Shown: positions 48,887 through 58,206 of the stretch, piece by piece
Numbering within the stretch: position 1 is the first letter of the stretch
Layout of the letters: each line of letters starts with the position of its first letter
NCBI RefSeq assembly: GCF_018156225.1
Contig: NZ_JAGTAR010000024.1
Coordinates: 1-64,000, forward strand
Direction of reading: 5' to 3'
DNA from: Carboxylicivirga sediminis
GTDB taxonomy: Bacteria > Bacteroidota > Bacteroidia > Bacteroidales > Marinilabiliaceae
Length of the DNA stretch: 64,000 nucleotides
Notes under the pieces: model-generated
What the model saw: the letters and a program-made list of their open reading frames with translations, nothing else
Told to the model about the DNA's origin: nothing
The model's database searches: none
Program-made: the position numbers and the translations under genes

Positions 48887-50755
48887 CTATTGTTCTTCTA
48901 TCTCCTTTAGTTCGAGCCAGCGTAATTCTTTCTCATCTAAATGCTCCATTACTTCCGAGAGTTCTTTAGATTTTTCAACCAGAACATCAGAATTTAGTGT
49001 GCCCGAATTAAGCTCGTTTTGCAGTGCTTCTTTTTGATTTTCAAGATTCTCTATGTCTGCTTCCAGTTGCTCCAGTTCACGTTTTTCTTTATAGCTAAGC
49101 TTTTTTGCTTTCGTTTCAGTTTTCGTTTTTTCCTGAGGTTTGGCTTTTTTCTCAGTTTTGCTCTGATTGCGCTCAAGTGTTTTTTTCTGCTGGTTATAGT
49201 CGCTGTAGCTACCAACAAAATCTTTGATGGAACAGTTGCCTTCAAATACAAAGAGATGATCGGTCACTTTATCAAGGAAGTAACGGTCGTGAGACACCAC
49301 TATCACACAACCTTTAAAATTGGTCAGGTAATCTTCTAAAACATTTAAAGTAAATATATCCAGGTCGTTGGTTGGTTCATCCAGAATTAAGAAGTTTGGA
49401 TTCTTAATCAATACCGTCATCAACAGTAAGCGCTTTTTTTCTCCACCACTTAATTTATTGACCTGTACATAGTGCATTTCGTTGGGAAAGAGGAAGTAGC
49501 GCAGGAACTGAGCGGCAGACATCTGCTTGCCTTCGCCAAGTGAAATGTCATCAGCAATATCCGAGATAACCTCTATCACCTTTTTGTTGTCGTCAATTTT
49601 AATGCCTTCCTGGCGGTAATAGCCAAATACTACTGTTTCACCGGTTTCAACTTCACCGGCATCGGGTTGAAGGGCTCCGGTTAGTATGTTCAGAAAGGTA
49701 GATTTACCAGTTCCGTTTTTACCAACGATACCTACCTTTTCGAAAGGAGCAAATTTATACGAGAAATCTTTAATTAGCTGCAACTGGTCAAATGACTTGG
49801 AGATGCCGTGCAGATTAATCACTTTTTTGCCAAGGCGCGCTTGTGCAATGCCAATTTCAAGGTTTTGCTCATTAATATTTTGGTGTGCCTTATCCTTTAA
49901 ATCATAGAAGGCATCGATTCGATATTTAGCCTTGGTGGCTCTGGCCTGGGGCATGCGGTTCATCCATTCCTGTTCAGTTTTAAGCAGGTTACGCGCTTTT
50001 TCTATTTCTGCTTTTTTATTGGCCAGTCGCTCTTGTCTTTTACGCAGAAAATAGGAGTAGTTGCCCTGGTATCTGTAAATGGTTTCATCGTCCAGCTCAA
50101 TGATTTCATTACAAACGCGATCAAGGAAATATCGGTCGTGAGTTACCATTAGTAACGTGGCTTTTGACTTGGAAAGGTATTGCTCCAGCCAGTCAACCAT
50201 TTCTAAATCGAGGTGGTTGGTAGGTTCGTCAAGTATCAATAAGTCTGGTTCGCTGATTAGTATGCTAGCCAGCGCAACGCGTTTTTGCTGACCACCAGAA
50301 AGTTCAGCAACTGGTTGGTCGAATCGAGTAATTTTTAGCTGTGAAAGAATTTGCTTGATGCGTTGTTCGTAATCCCAGGCCTGCAAAGCATCCATCTTCT
50401 CGATAAGTGCACCTAGTTCATCCTGTTCATTGCTTTCGATGGCTTGTTCGTAGGCTTTGATGGTTTGCACCGTTTCACTTTCAGCGTTAAACACTTCTTC
50501 AATTACCGTGTGACTCTTGTTCAGGTATGGATCTTGCGGAAGGTAGCCCATGGTTAAGCCATTTCGAAGTGTTATTCGGCCTTCATTTGCCGGCATTATA
50601 TCTGCCAGAATGTTTAACAAGGTGGTTTTACCAGCACCGTTACGGGCGATTAATGCCACTTTCTGGCCTTCATTTAATCCAAATGAAATATTATTAAACA
50701 GGCGAACGTCGCCCCAATGTTGTGTCAGATTCTCGACAGAAAGATAATTAATCAT
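48887..50755 (-). CDS. ABC-F family ATPase (Uup-like)
   Basis: A 622-residue soluble protein with two ABC ATPase domains and no membrane segment. Walker A motifs are GRNGAGKTTLLN near residue 40 and GKNGTGKSTFLN near 343; the signatures are LSGGQQKR and LSGGEKKR; the two Walker B/H-loop regions read LLILDEPTNHLD and FLILDEPTNDLD. The ABC-F linker lies between the domains. A charged coiled-coil C-terminus (about 530-622, rich in Lys and Glu) is typical of Uup and related ribosome- or DNA-associated members. A role at the ribosome is inferred from the family. An exact TAnnTTTG box lies upstream at 50783-50776. Confidence 0.92.
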   Translation of the reverse strand: MINYLSVENLTQHWGDVRLFNNISFGLNEGQKVALIARNGAGKTTLLNILADIMPANEGRITLRNGLTMGYLPQDPYLNKSHTVIEEVFNAESETVQTIKAYEQAIESNEQDELGALIEKMDALQAWDYEQRIKQILSQLKITRFDQPVAELSGGQQKRVALASILISEPDLLILDEPTNHLDLEMVDWLEQYLSKSKATLLMVTHDRYFLDRVCNEIIELDDETIYRYQGNYSYFLRKRQERLANKKAEIEKARNLLKTEQEWMNRMPQARATKAKYRIDAFYDLKDKAHQNINEQNLEIGIAQARLGKKVINLHGISKSFDQLQLIKDFSYKFAPFEKVGIVGKNGTGKSTFLNILTGALQPDAGEVETGETVVFGYYRQEGIKIDDNKKVIEVISDIADDISLGEGKQMSAAQFLRYFLFPNEMHYVQVNKLSGGEKKRLLLMTVLIKNPNFLILDEPTNDLDIFTLNVLEDYLTNFKGCVIVVSHDRYFLDKVTDHLFVFEGNCSIKDFVGSYSDYNQQKKTLERNQSKTEKKAKPQEKTKTETKAKKLSYKEKRELEQLEADIENLENQKEALQNELNSGTLNSDVLVEKSKELSEVMEHLDEKELRWLELKEIEEQ

Positions 50756-50847
50756 AACCCGTTTTTACGTGGGTACAAAGGTAAGATAATGTGGCTAATT
50801 TACCAGTGAAGAAAAGCAAAGTGGCTATACAAGTTGCTTTTTGTTTG

Positions 50848-50883
50848 GCATAAAAAAGCCTGCGCTTTTATTAAGGCAGGCTC
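50848..50883 (-). terminator. terminator after the acyltransferase gene
   Basis: On the minus strand AGCCTGC and GCAGGCT form a stem followed by TTTTTTA. Confidence 0.75.
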
Positions 50884-50905
50884 TGATTTATAAGATATTA
50901 ATATG

Positions 50906-52048
50906 CTATTTATCTTCGCAGGTGTAGAAATTTTTTACCGGATTGGCATACATTTCAAGCAGTGTGTTAAATAAAAAGTCTTTATCACCATCTATTCGCG
51001 ACAGGTGCTCATCCAGGTAGGCCAAAAAGGTGCTTTTATCCTCATCGGTATATTTGTTGATATGACGCTGATGGTTGGTAAATAAATCATCAGCAATGAA
51101 ATTACCAGGATAGAATTTATAGTTGCTGTGGATTTGATTATCAATAAGCTCGGCTAAGGCCTGCAACTGATCGTTTTTAGCCAATGCTTCGAGTTCACTC
51201 AATTCTTTTTTAATTGGTGACCCAAATCCAAAATGTACTCTTCCTTTTCGGCCCCGCAAGCCGGCCCCCATATGCTTCAGGTCGTCATCCTGGGTTTTCT
51301 TGAAATCGGGATTATCCCGCTTCATCAGGAATTCATGTGCCTTAAGGTAATCACAAGGATCGTATTCGTACGATATAGATAGAGGTACAATGTTTATTTC
51401 CTCGAAATTATTTGAGAAGCTACCATTGCCACTCATGTTAAGCATTTTTAAAAGGCTAACTTGAGTTCGGTCATCACCATCTTTCGAGCGTCCCTCACGT
51501 TGAGCTATCCAAATGCTTTGGTTACGCTCTGTTAGCGTTTGCCTGATGTAAGATGACAGGCGTTTAGTGCTTTCCATCATCTGTCGCACTGGTAAATTAC
51601 GCTGTACTATAAATGACTTATTTAGCTTCACCAAATCAGTAATCCACGGGTAAATTAACAGATTGTCGCCAATGGCTATCTCAGTAGTGTTAAAACCGTT
51701 TTCAACCATCAGGATGTTTAAGATGGCTGAGTCTAACACAATGTCACGATGGTTTGATATAAAAAGATAATGACCTTTCGGATCCAGATTTTCAAAGCCT
51801 GAGTGAGTAATACCTTTAGTGGTGGTCCTTAGAACTTCCTTCACATAGGGATAAATAACTTCAGTCTGGAATTCTTTAATAGATTGAATACTCAGTAGCT
51901 TATTCAGAAAATCTTTAGTAGAGAAATTAGGGTACAGGAAATTGATTAATCCTAAAAAATTGACTTCATTAACTAGTCGCTCAAACACTTCATGAATCTC
52001 ATCATCATTGTAAGGACGAATAGAGTCAAAGTTTAATTCGTTTACCAT
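50906..52048 (-). CDS. glycerol-3-phosphate-type acyltransferase family protein
   Basis: 380 residues with the PlsC-like acyltransferase motif NHRDIVLDS near residue 100 (the NHxxxxD catalytic pair) and the downstream REGRSKDGDD block that takes the place of the usual EGT motif. No membrane helix is obvious, so it is probably membrane-associated by its surface. The family makes phosphatidic acid or acylates other lipids; the exact acceptor cannot be read from the sequence. An exact TAnnTTTG box (52078-52071, minus strand) lies 22 nt upstream of the start. Confidence 0.75.
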   Translation of the reverse strand: MVNELNFDSIRPYNDDEIHEVFERLVNEVNFLGLINFLYPNFSTKDFLNKLLSIQSIKEFQTEVIYPYVKEVLRTTTKGITHSGFENLDPKGHYLFISNHRDIVLDSAILNILMVENGFNTTEIAIGDNLLIYPWITDLVKLNKSFIVQRNLPVRQMMESTKRLSSYIRQTLTERNQSIWIAQREGRSKDGDDRTQVSLLKMLNMSGNGSFSNNFEEINIVPLSISYEYDPCDYLKAHEFLMKRDNPDFKKTQDDDLKHMGAGLRGRKGRVHFGFGSPIKKELSELEALAKNDQLQALAELIDNQIHSNYKFYPGNFIADDLFTNHQRHINKYTDEDKSTFLAYLDEHLSRIDGDKDFLFNTLLEMYANPVKNFYTCEDK

Positions 52049-52278
52049 TTCTGTTTAATAATGTTTGCAGCAAAATTACGGCAAACATTCCTGTTTACGA
52101 AATTAAATCTGCGTTAACTCAATTACAAACTATTCAAATAATGGATAAAATCCAAAAAATGGAATAAATTCTTCATTGCGGACAATTTTACAATATTAAA
52201 AAAGTTAAAGTGCACATAATCAGGGTAAAAGAATTTTTGGCACATGACTTGAAATGTGAGATGTAAACGCCCAAGATT

Positions 52279-52623
52279 ATGATACGAGTAAAAGTTTTTA
52301 AGAACACCACGTTAATATCCTTTGAAAGAAAGGAGAATTTAGATTTAAATACTTCTAAAGACTTCAAAAATCAAATGATGGATATATTAAAGAGGCCTTT
52401 TACTAATCTGTTTGTGGATTTAGAAAAGGTAGAGCATGTTGATGCAGAGGGGTTGAATACTTTAATGGCAGGTCAGCGTTTGTCGGAAATGAATCAAAGT
52501 CAGCTGAGCTTGTTTAACGTGAAGGAGGGAGTGCTTAAGTCAATGAAAAAGTATGACCTCGACAATTACTTCTTTTTTTGTGACCGTCCAAAGCCCTTTT
52601 CTGATGACCTATTAATGGTTTGA
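52279..52623 (+). CDS. STAS-domain protein (anti-sigma antagonist type)
   Basis: A 114-residue single STAS domain: RVKVFKNTTLISFER, LDLNTSKDFKNQ, then FVDLEKVEHVDAEGLNTLM, where an anti-anti-sigma phosphorylation serine would be expected in a D-S-x-G context but D-A-E-G is found. The missing serine suggests that it is not controlled by phosphorylation in the usual way. No anti-sigma kinase or sigma factor gene is near. It could act in stress signalling or another partner-switching module. Confidence 0.75.
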   Translation: MIRVKVFKNTTLISFERKENLDLNTSKDFKNQMMDILKRPFTNLFVDLEKVEHVDAEGLNTLMAGQRLSEMNQSQLSLFNVKEGVLKSMKKYDLDNYFFFCDRPKPFSDDLLMV

Positions 52624-52634
52624 AGTTAAGGATT

Positions 52635-52656
52635 CCAGGAGGCTTAGGCCTCCTGG
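52635..52656. terminator. hairpin between converging genes
   Basis: CCAGGAGGC and GCCTCCTGG pair perfectly around a short loop. The last codons of the AhpD-like gene lie inside the stem. Confidence 0.6.
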
Positions 52657-52991
52657 TTTATAATTTCCCAATATTCGATAGCCCTGCGTGTGTGTGGAAT
52701 AACAATAGTTCCACCAACCAGGTTTGCTACGGCAAATATTTCCATCATTTCGTCAGTGGTTACACCCTGCTCCTGGCATTTCTCCAGGTGGTACTTAATG
52801 CAATCGTCGCAGCGCAGCACCATGGAGCTGACTAAACCAAGCATTTCTTTCACTTTGGTTGATAATGCTCCTTCCATGTAGGTGTTGGTATCCAAATTAA
52901 AGATACGCTTCATCACTTTGTTATCAGCCGCCAGTATTTTTTCATTCATGGCAGCTCGGTACTCGCGAAATTCTTTAACCTTTTCGTTCAT
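52644..52991 (-). CDS. AhpD-like carboxymuconolactone decarboxylase family protein
   Basis: A 115-residue all-helical protein. The motif RCDDCIKYHLEKC near residue 58 has the CxxC-(x)-H arrangement of AhpD-type alkylhydroperoxidases, in which the cysteines and histidine reduce peroxides or thiols. VTTDEMMEIFAVANLVGG fits the second conserved helix. A peroxidase or disulfide reductase role is likely, but the substrate is open. It converges with the STAS gene and is 55 nt downstream of miaB on the same strand. Confidence 0.85.
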   Translation of the reverse strand: MNEKVKEFREYRAAMNEKILAADNKVMKRIFNLDTNTYMEGALSTKVKEMLGLVSSMVLRCDDCIKYHLEKCQEQGVTTDEMMEIFAVANLVGGTIVIPHTRRAIEYWEIINQEA

Positions 52992-53046
52992 ATTGTTGTT
53001 GGTTAAATGCTTCAGCTAATGCTTATAGCAGGGGTTATTAATTCAA

Positions 53047-54408
53047 TTACAGGGTTTCACCTTTAAGGGTAGCTTGTGTGGCTTCTTTGATGACCACTTG
53101 AACCAAATCACCTGTTTGGTAATCTTTTTTAGGGAACACTACTACTTTATTTTGTGAAGTGCGACCATACAGCTCTTCTTTTGATTTTTTAGAAGTGCCT
53201 TCCACGAGTACTTCATAGGTTTTGCCAATGTCTCGTTGGTTACTTTCAAACGATAGCTGATTTTGTAAATCAATGATTTCCTGTAAACGACGACCTTTTA
53301 CTTCTTCCGGTACGTTATCTTCCAGGTGCTGGGCTGCATAGGTGCCAGGACGCTCAGAATATTTAAACATAAACGCTGAATCATAGCCAGCCCACTTCAT
53401 CAAACTAAGGGTTTGCTGGTGGTCCTCTTCTGTTTCGCTGTGGAAACCACAAAAGACATCAGTTGAAAGACCGCATCCTGGCAATATTCGGCGAATAGCT
53501 TCAATGCGGTCCATGTACCATTCCCGATCGTATTTGCGGTTCATAAGCTTAAGGATGCGGGAGCTACCTGATTGTAACGGCAGGTGAATAAACTTGCAAA
53601 TATTGTGATGCTTCGCCATTACCTCAAGTGTTTCATCACTCATATCTTTAGGATGAGAGGTGGTAAAACGGATACGCATTTGAGGAAAATTACCGGCTAC
53701 AAAGTTTAATAATCCGGAAAAGCTCATAGGGTTACAACCTTCAGCCTCATAATGGTAGGAATTGACATTTTGCCCAAGCAGGGTCACTTCTTTAAAGCCC
53801 TTGTCGTAAAGATCCTGAATTTCTTTCTTAATACTTTCTGGCTGACGGCTTCTTTCACGTCCGCGAGTATATGGTACAATGCAGTATGAACAGAAATTAT
53901 TACACCCCCGCATAATTGACACAAAACCAGAGATTTTATTCTTGCTCAATCGTGAGGGAATCACCTCAGCATAGGTTTCACTGGTTGATAATTCAACATT
54001 TATGGCTTTGTCCCCCCTTTCTGCCATGCCAATAAGGTTTGGCAAGTCCATATAGGCATCAGGCCCTACAACTATATTGGCACCTTGTTCAAATAATGTT
54101 TCTTTAACACGTTCAGCCATACAGCCAATAATACCTATAATAAGATTGGGCTTTTGCTTACGCATCGCGGTTAGCTGCTTTAATCGTCCCATCACACGCT
54201 GTTCAGCATTATCTCTTATTGAGCAAGTATTAATAAAAATGGCATCAGCATCATTAATGTCATAACTAACTCCATATCCATCCATCTCCATTACCGATGC
54301 TACTACTTCGCTGTCAGCCACATTCATTTGGCAGCCGTATGTTTCAATAAAGAGTTTCTTTCCGCTCTTACTGCTAATTAAAGGCTTTACTGCACTAAAC
54401 TCCATCAT
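53047..54408 (-). CDS. miaB: tRNA-2-methylthio-N6-dimethylallyladenosine synthase MiaB
   Basis: A 453-residue methylthiotransferase that adds a methylthio group to i6A37 of tRNAs reading U-starting codons. Three parts are visible: the N-terminal UPF0004 domain with its cysteines (ETYGCQMNVADS, TCSIRDNAE, IIGCMAER), the radical SAM domain with RGCNNFCSYCIVPYTRGRE near residue 165, and a C-terminal TRAM domain. Length is normal for MiaB, and the GRERSR segment distinguishes it from RimO. It has its own promoter. Confidence 0.95.
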   Translation of the reverse strand: MMEFSAVKPLISSKSGKKLFIETYGCQMNVADSEVVASVMEMDGYGVSYDINDADAIFINTCSIRDNAEQRVMGRLKQLTAMRKQKPNLIIGIIGCMAERVKETLFEQGANIVVGPDAYMDLPNLIGMAERGDKAINVELSTSETYAEVIPSRLSKNKISGFVSIMRGCNNFCSYCIVPYTRGRERSRQPESIKKEIQDLYDKGFKEVTLLGQNVNSYHYEAEGCNPMSFSGLLNFVAGNFPQMRIRFTTSHPKDMSDETLEVMAKHHNICKFIHLPLQSGSSRILKLMNRKYDREWYMDRIEAIRRILPGCGLSTDVFCGFHSETEEDHQQTLSLMKWAGYDSAFMFKYSERPGTYAAQHLEDNVPEEVKGRRLQEIIDLQNQLSFESNQRDIGKTYEVLVEGTSKKSKEELYGRTSQNKVVVFPKKDYQTGDLVQVVIKEATQATLKGETL

Positions 54409-54457
54409 TTGTCCGGTATTATTTTTTACTTCTTGATTGTCATTTTTTTAGAAGCTG

Positions 54458-54488
54458 CAAAGTTAATGCTTGTCGGCTTATTGGCAAG
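54458..54488 (-). promoter_or_regulatory. promoter of miaB
   Basis: On the minus strand CTTG (54488-54485), 19 nt and an exact TAACTTTG (54465-54458), about 50 nt before the start. Confidence 0.55.
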
Positions 54489-54623
54489 TGTAAATGTGTT
54501 AAATGATGCAAGATGATAATTTTAATTCCATATTTTGGAAACGATTCGTATGCTTTCATTTCTAGCAATTTAAAACACTATTTCTTACCTTTAAGCAACA
54601 CTGTTAACTTAAATCACCACATC

Positions 54624-55466
54624 ATGAAAGAAGTACTTGTACCCGTTGATTTTTCTGAAGAATCTATCATTGCCCTTGATTTTGGTATTGACTTAGCCAA
54701 TCACTTAAATGCTAACATGCGTGTTATTCATGTTAAAACGGATTCAGTCATTATCCCTTTCTTCTCGACGAATGAAGCTGATGATAGGCTAAATCAGGAT
54801 GTGGAAGCCTGGGCCGAACAATTACACCGGCGGTTCATACATAAATATAAGGTTAGTTGTGGCGTTTTCGATTACAAAATAAGAGAGGGGAATATTGTGA
54901 AAGAAATAGCTAATCAGGCCAGGTATGGCGATACAACTATTATTGTGTTAGGTTCTCACGAAGATAAGAGCATCACTTCAAGGTGGGTTGGAAGCCCTGC
55001 CTATCGGTTGGTAGCACATGCTCCTTGTCCGGTATTGGTTGTTAATAAACGTATGCAGCTTAAGCATGCCATTAAAAGTATTGCGCTACCTGTAGATTAT
55101 AGTATTGCCAGCCGAAAGAAAGTGCCCGCTATTGCCGGTGTGGCCAAGTTGTTTGATGCTAAGGTTCACGTGGTTGGATTAAAAACTTCGGATTTGGATT
55201 GGATGAATGAGCAAATGAAAGCATTTGTAAAGCAGGTAGAGAAATTTGTTGTTGAAAGAGCCAGGGTGGAGGTTAAGCACTCACAGCTGACAGGGAGGGA
55301 CTTTTCCGAAAACCTGATGAACTATGCAGAGGAGAATGCAATTGATTTGATAACAACCCATGTGCACCATGCTAATAATCCATTTGTCCGAGTGTTTCAA
55401 TCGTTTACCAATGATTTAATCAATAAATCTTTAAAACCTGTGCTGGTAATTCCTACAAAAGATTAA
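54624..55466 (+). CDS. tandem universal stress protein
   Basis: Starting at 54624 gives 280 residues that begin MKEVLVPVDFSEESI, the normal first strand of the fold; the longer open frame upstream is unconserved. Residues about 1-145 are a complete UspA domain with the ATP-loop pattern VLGSHEDKSITSRWVGSPAYRL. Residues about 150-280 are a second, shorter Usp domain (SIALPVDYSIAS, then ITTHVHHANNPF). The protein is cytoplasmic and probably ATP-binding, with a role in stress survival inferred from the family. A TACCTTTA box lies 30 nt upstream. Confidence 0.85.
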   Translation: MKEVLVPVDFSEESIIALDFGIDLANHLNANMRVIHVKTDSVIIPFFSTNEADDRLNQDVEAWAEQLHRRFIHKYKVSCGVFDYKIREGNIVKEIANQARYGDTTIIVLGSHEDKSITSRWVGSPAYRLVAHAPCPVLVVNKRMQLKHAIKSIALPVDYSIASRKKVPAIAGVAKLFDAKVHVVGLKTSDLDWMNEQMKAFVKQVEKFVVERARVEVKHSQLTGRDFSENLMNYAEENAIDLITTHVHHANNPFVRVFQSFTNDLINKSLKPVLVIPTKD

Positions 55467-55496
55467 TCTAATGATTATCTTTGCCGGGCAACAAGA

Positions 55497-55949
55497 ATGA
55501 TAATAATGAAGAACTTTATTGTACTTATTCTACTGTTAGGTCCGGTATTTGCCTTTGGGCAAACAGACAATACTCTGGTAAATAGCTTGCAGGAGCATGT
55601 TGCAGGAGAGGGAGTAATCACTATTCATGATGAAGAGGGTGTTGAGGACTTGGTGAATATACAAGTGGAGGCTAACAGGCGTATGGAAGGCGTCGAAGGC
55701 TGGCGTATTCAGTTGTTTTCAGGACAGGGACCAACTGGTAAACGAAATGCCTTACAAGTAAAAAGTAAGTTGTTGAATAAATTTCCAGACCAGGATGTTG
55801 ATTTATCTTTTACATCACCGAATTGGAGAGTGCGTGTAGGGAATTATCGACATAAGCACGAGGCCTTACCGTTGTTGAACGAATTGCGGGAGTTGTTTCC
55901 TCACTGCTACATTGTGAAGGATGGGAATGTTAAAATGAATAAATTTTAG
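55497..55949 (+). CDS. exported SPOR-like domain protein
   Basis: 150 residues from the first ATG, or 147 from the ATG at 55506 (MKNFIVLILLLGPVFAFGQ), which gives the better signal peptide and lies further from the exact -7 box TATCTTTG at 55476. Residues about 75-148 resemble a SPOR fold: WRIQLFSG at the first strand, then a helix, and WRVRVGNYRHKHEALPLLNELRELFP. SPOR domains bind denuded peptidoglycan at the division site, so a cell-envelope role in the periplasm is likely. Confidence 0.7.
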   Translation: MIIMKNFIVLILLLGPVFAFGQTDNTLVNSLQEHVAGEGVITIHDEEGVEDLVNIQVEANRRMEGVEGWRIQLFSGQGPTGKRNALQVKSKLLNKFPDQDVDLSFTSPNWRVRVGNYRHKHEALPLLNELRELFPHCYIVKDGNVKMNKF

Positions 55950-55965
55950 TTGAGATATAATATGC

Positions 55966-55990
55966 AAAGCCGGAAAATTTCCGGCTTTTT
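55966..55990 (+). terminator. terminator after the SPOR-like gene
   Basis: AAAGCCGGAAA and TTTCCGGCTTT form the stem, with Ts behind. Confidence 0.85.
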
Positions 55991-56008
55991 CTTTTTTGAA
56001 AAGTCGTG

Positions 56009-56038
56009 TTGGCGATTAGAAAAATAGAAATAAATTTG
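56009..56038 (+). promoter_or_regulatory. probable promoter of the purF-like gene
   Basis: TTGG at 56009, 18 nt, exact TAAATTTG at 56031-56038; the start codon is 26 nt further. Confidence 0.5.
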
Positions 56039-56064
56039 CGCTTTATTTTTTAGAGGGAAAAATC

Positions 56065-57966
56065 ATGAGTGACCAAATTAAGCACGAGTGTGGGATTGTT
56101 CTTATCCGCTTGCTAAAACCACTTGAGTATTATCAGGAGAAGTATGGGACGTGGCGTTATGGCCTGAATAAGCTCTATCTTTTGATGGAAAAACAGCATA
56201 ACCGGGGACAAGATGGAGCTGGTGCTGTTAACCTGAAAATAGATCAGCCGGCCGGACAGAAATACTTCTCGCGACACCGCTCAAACAAAGCCAATCCGAT
56301 TAAGGATGTGTTTGAGAAGATTAATGAGCCATTTATTAAGCAGCAAGAGAAAAATCCTGAGCTGCTGAATGATCCCGTCTATGCCAAGGAGCACTTGCCA
56401 TTTGCCGGTGAACTATACTTGGGGCACTTACGATATGGAACTTTCGGAAACCACAGCATTGACTATGTGCACCCTGTGCTAAGAGAGAACAACTGGCGTT
56501 CGCGTAACTTAACATTGGCTGGTAACTTTAACCTTACCAATGTTGATGAAATTTTTCAGTCGTTGACCGAGTTAGGCCAGCACCCGAAAGATTATACGGA
56601 TACGGTAACAATTCTTGAGAACGTTGGTCATTTTCTTGATGAAGAGAATCAGCTGTTGTTCAGGAAATATAAGAATGAGGGTAAATCAAACCGTGAAATC
56701 TCTCAGTGTATTGAAGATGAATTAAACATCCGTGAAATACTTGAGCGCTCAAGCCGCCGTTGGGATGGAGGGTATGCCATTGCCGGTGTAGTAGGTCATG
56801 GTGATGCTTTTGTAACCCGTGATCCATGGGGAATTCGCCCGGCTTGTTATTATGCTGATGATGAGATTGTGGTGGTTGCTTCGGAACGTCCGGTGATACA
56901 AACAGCTATGAATGTGCGTTCGGTACAAGTGAAGGAACTTAAGCCAGGGCATGCTTTAATCATTAAGAAAAATGGTAAAGTGACTGAAGAACTGGTACGT
57001 GTTCCACAAACGCGTCGTTCTTGTTCGTTTGAGCGTATTTATTTTTCGCGCGGCAGCGATCGAAAAATATATGAAGAGCGAAAAGAGCTGGGACGTTTGC
57101 TGGCTAAAACCATTCTTGAGAAAGTGAACTATGACATTGAGAACACCGTGTTCTCATACATTCCTAATACAGCCGAAACGGCTTTTTATGGCATGATGGA
57201 AGGCGTTCGTCGTGAGATGGATCAGGTGAAGAAGCAGCAGATATTGGATATGGGTTCTGATATAGATGCAGATAAGCTGGATAAAATACTGAGCCTGGAG
57301 CCACGTGTTGAAAAAATAGCTATTAAGGATGTGAAGATGCGTACCTTCATTGCTGATGACGATAGTCGTGATGATATGGTGGCACATGTTTACGATGTAA
57401 CATACGGTATTGTTAAAAACGGGGTGGATACGCTGGTGATTATCGATGATTCAATTGTGCGTGGTACAACCCTAAAAAAGAGTATACTTCGCATTTTAGA
57501 CCGCTTACATCCTAAAAAGATAATAGTTGTTTCATCGGCTCCGCAAATACGCTATCCCGATTGTTATGGTATTGATATGGCTAAGCTGAAAGATTTTTGT
57601 GCCTTTGCTGCAGCTGTTGAGCTATTGAATGAGTCAGGTCGTACGCATATTATTGACGAAGTTTATAAGAAGTGTAAGGAGCAGCAATTCTTACCAAAAG
57701 AAGAAATCGTCAATCATGTGAAGGAAATTTATCGTCCGTTTACGGCAGAACAGGTTTCGGCTAAAATAGCTGAAATGCTGCGTCCTGAAGATATTGAGGC
57801 AGATGTGGAGTTGGTATATCAGTCGGTTGAAAACTTGCATGCTGCTTGTCCCGACGATAATGGAGATTGGTATTTCACAGGTGACTATCCTACACCAGGA
57901 GGTAACAAGGTGGTTAATACCTCATTTATTAATTTTGTTGAGGGGAATACCGGCAGAGCCTACTAG
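56065..57966 (+). CDS. amidophosphoribosyltransferase family protein (PurF-like)
   Basis: 633 residues, much longer than the roughly 470-500 of typical PurF. The expected catalytic cysteine is C9 (HECGIV), so eight residues would have to be removed to expose it. RGQDGAG, GHLRYGTFG and GNFNLTN of the glutamine amidotransferase domain follow. The phosphoribosyltransferase half has the PRPP motif VIIDDSIVRGTT near residues 457-470. A long insertion separates the usual blocks (about 75-115), and a charged segment near 385-430 is also extra. Glutamine-PRPP amidotransferase of purine synthesis is the most likely activity; a diverged paralogue is possible. Confidence 0.8.
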   Translation: MSDQIKHECGIVLIRLLKPLEYYQEKYGTWRYGLNKLYLLMEKQHNRGQDGAGAVNLKIDQPAGQKYFSRHRSNKANPIKDVFEKINEPFIKQQEKNPELLNDPVYAKEHLPFAGELYLGHLRYGTFGNHSIDYVHPVLRENNWRSRNLTLAGNFNLTNVDEIFQSLTELGQHPKDYTDTVTILENVGHFLDEENQLLFRKYKNEGKSNREISQCIEDELNIREILERSSRRWDGGYAIAGVVGHGDAFVTRDPWGIRPACYYADDEIVVVASERPVIQTAMNVRSVQVKELKPGHALIIKKNGKVTEELVRVPQTRRSCSFERIYFSRGSDRKIYEERKELGRLLAKTILEKVNYDIENTVFSYIPNTAETAFYGMMEGVRREMDQVKKQQILDMGSDIDADKLDKILSLEPRVEKIAIKDVKMRTFIADDDSRDDMVAHVYDVTYGIVKNGVDTLVIIDDSIVRGTTLKKSILRILDRLHPKKIIVVSSAPQIRYPDCYGIDMAKLKDFCAFAAAVELLNESGRTHIIDEVYKKCKEQQFLPKEEIVNHVKEIYRPFTAEQVSAKIAEMLRPEDIEADVELVYQSVENLHAACPDDNGDWYFTGDYPTPGGNKVVNTSFINFVEGNTGRAY

Positions 57967-57989
57967 GAAATAAATTAGTTTAAAAATAT

Positions 57990-58028
57990 ACCCGTCACAC
58001 TGAACAAAAATTCAGGTGGCGGGTTTTT
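57990..58028 (+). terminator. terminator of the purF-like gene
   Basis: ACCCGTCAC...CTGA and TCAG...GTGGCGGGT pair with few mismatches and are followed by six Ts. Confidence 0.75.
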
Positions 58029-58108
58029 TATTTAAACGATATTTAATAATGTATATATGTACATTTAATTACATACTTTAATGTTTGCTAACACGTTCTT
58101 GCAAAATG

Positions 58109-58124
58109 TGGCACGGCAATTGTT
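58109..58124 (+). promoter_or_regulatory. sigma-54-like promoter, copy 1
   Basis: TGGCACGGCAATTGTT fits the -24/-12 consensus TGGCAC-N5-TTGCW except that GC at -12 is GT. The predicted start is 26 nt from the first base, at 58135. The upstream sequence has diverged from the other copies, yet this core is kept. Confidence 0.5.
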
Positions 58125-58134
58125 AATTACTTAG

Positions 58135-58206
58135 TAGATTTTTTTCATAGATTTGGGTTAGGTTAGTAAATGGGATGATAAACAACGGTTTATGTCCCAT
58201 TTTTTT
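58135..58206 (+). ncRNA. small RNA, copy 1 (about 72 nt)
   Basis: A 5' part of about 36 nt, nearly identical in all three copies (it contains ATTTGGGTTAGGTTA), leads into a terminator hairpin, TGGGATGATAAAC, AACG loop, GTTTATGTCCCA, then seven Ts. The 5' part shows no strong self-pairing and could be the target-binding region. Confidence 0.7.

Noticed and set aside
52238-52253. Sigma-54-like box before the STAS gene (TGGCACATGACTTGAA)
   Set aside because: The -24 part is good, but the nearly invariant GC at -12 is GA, and there is no second copy or other support.
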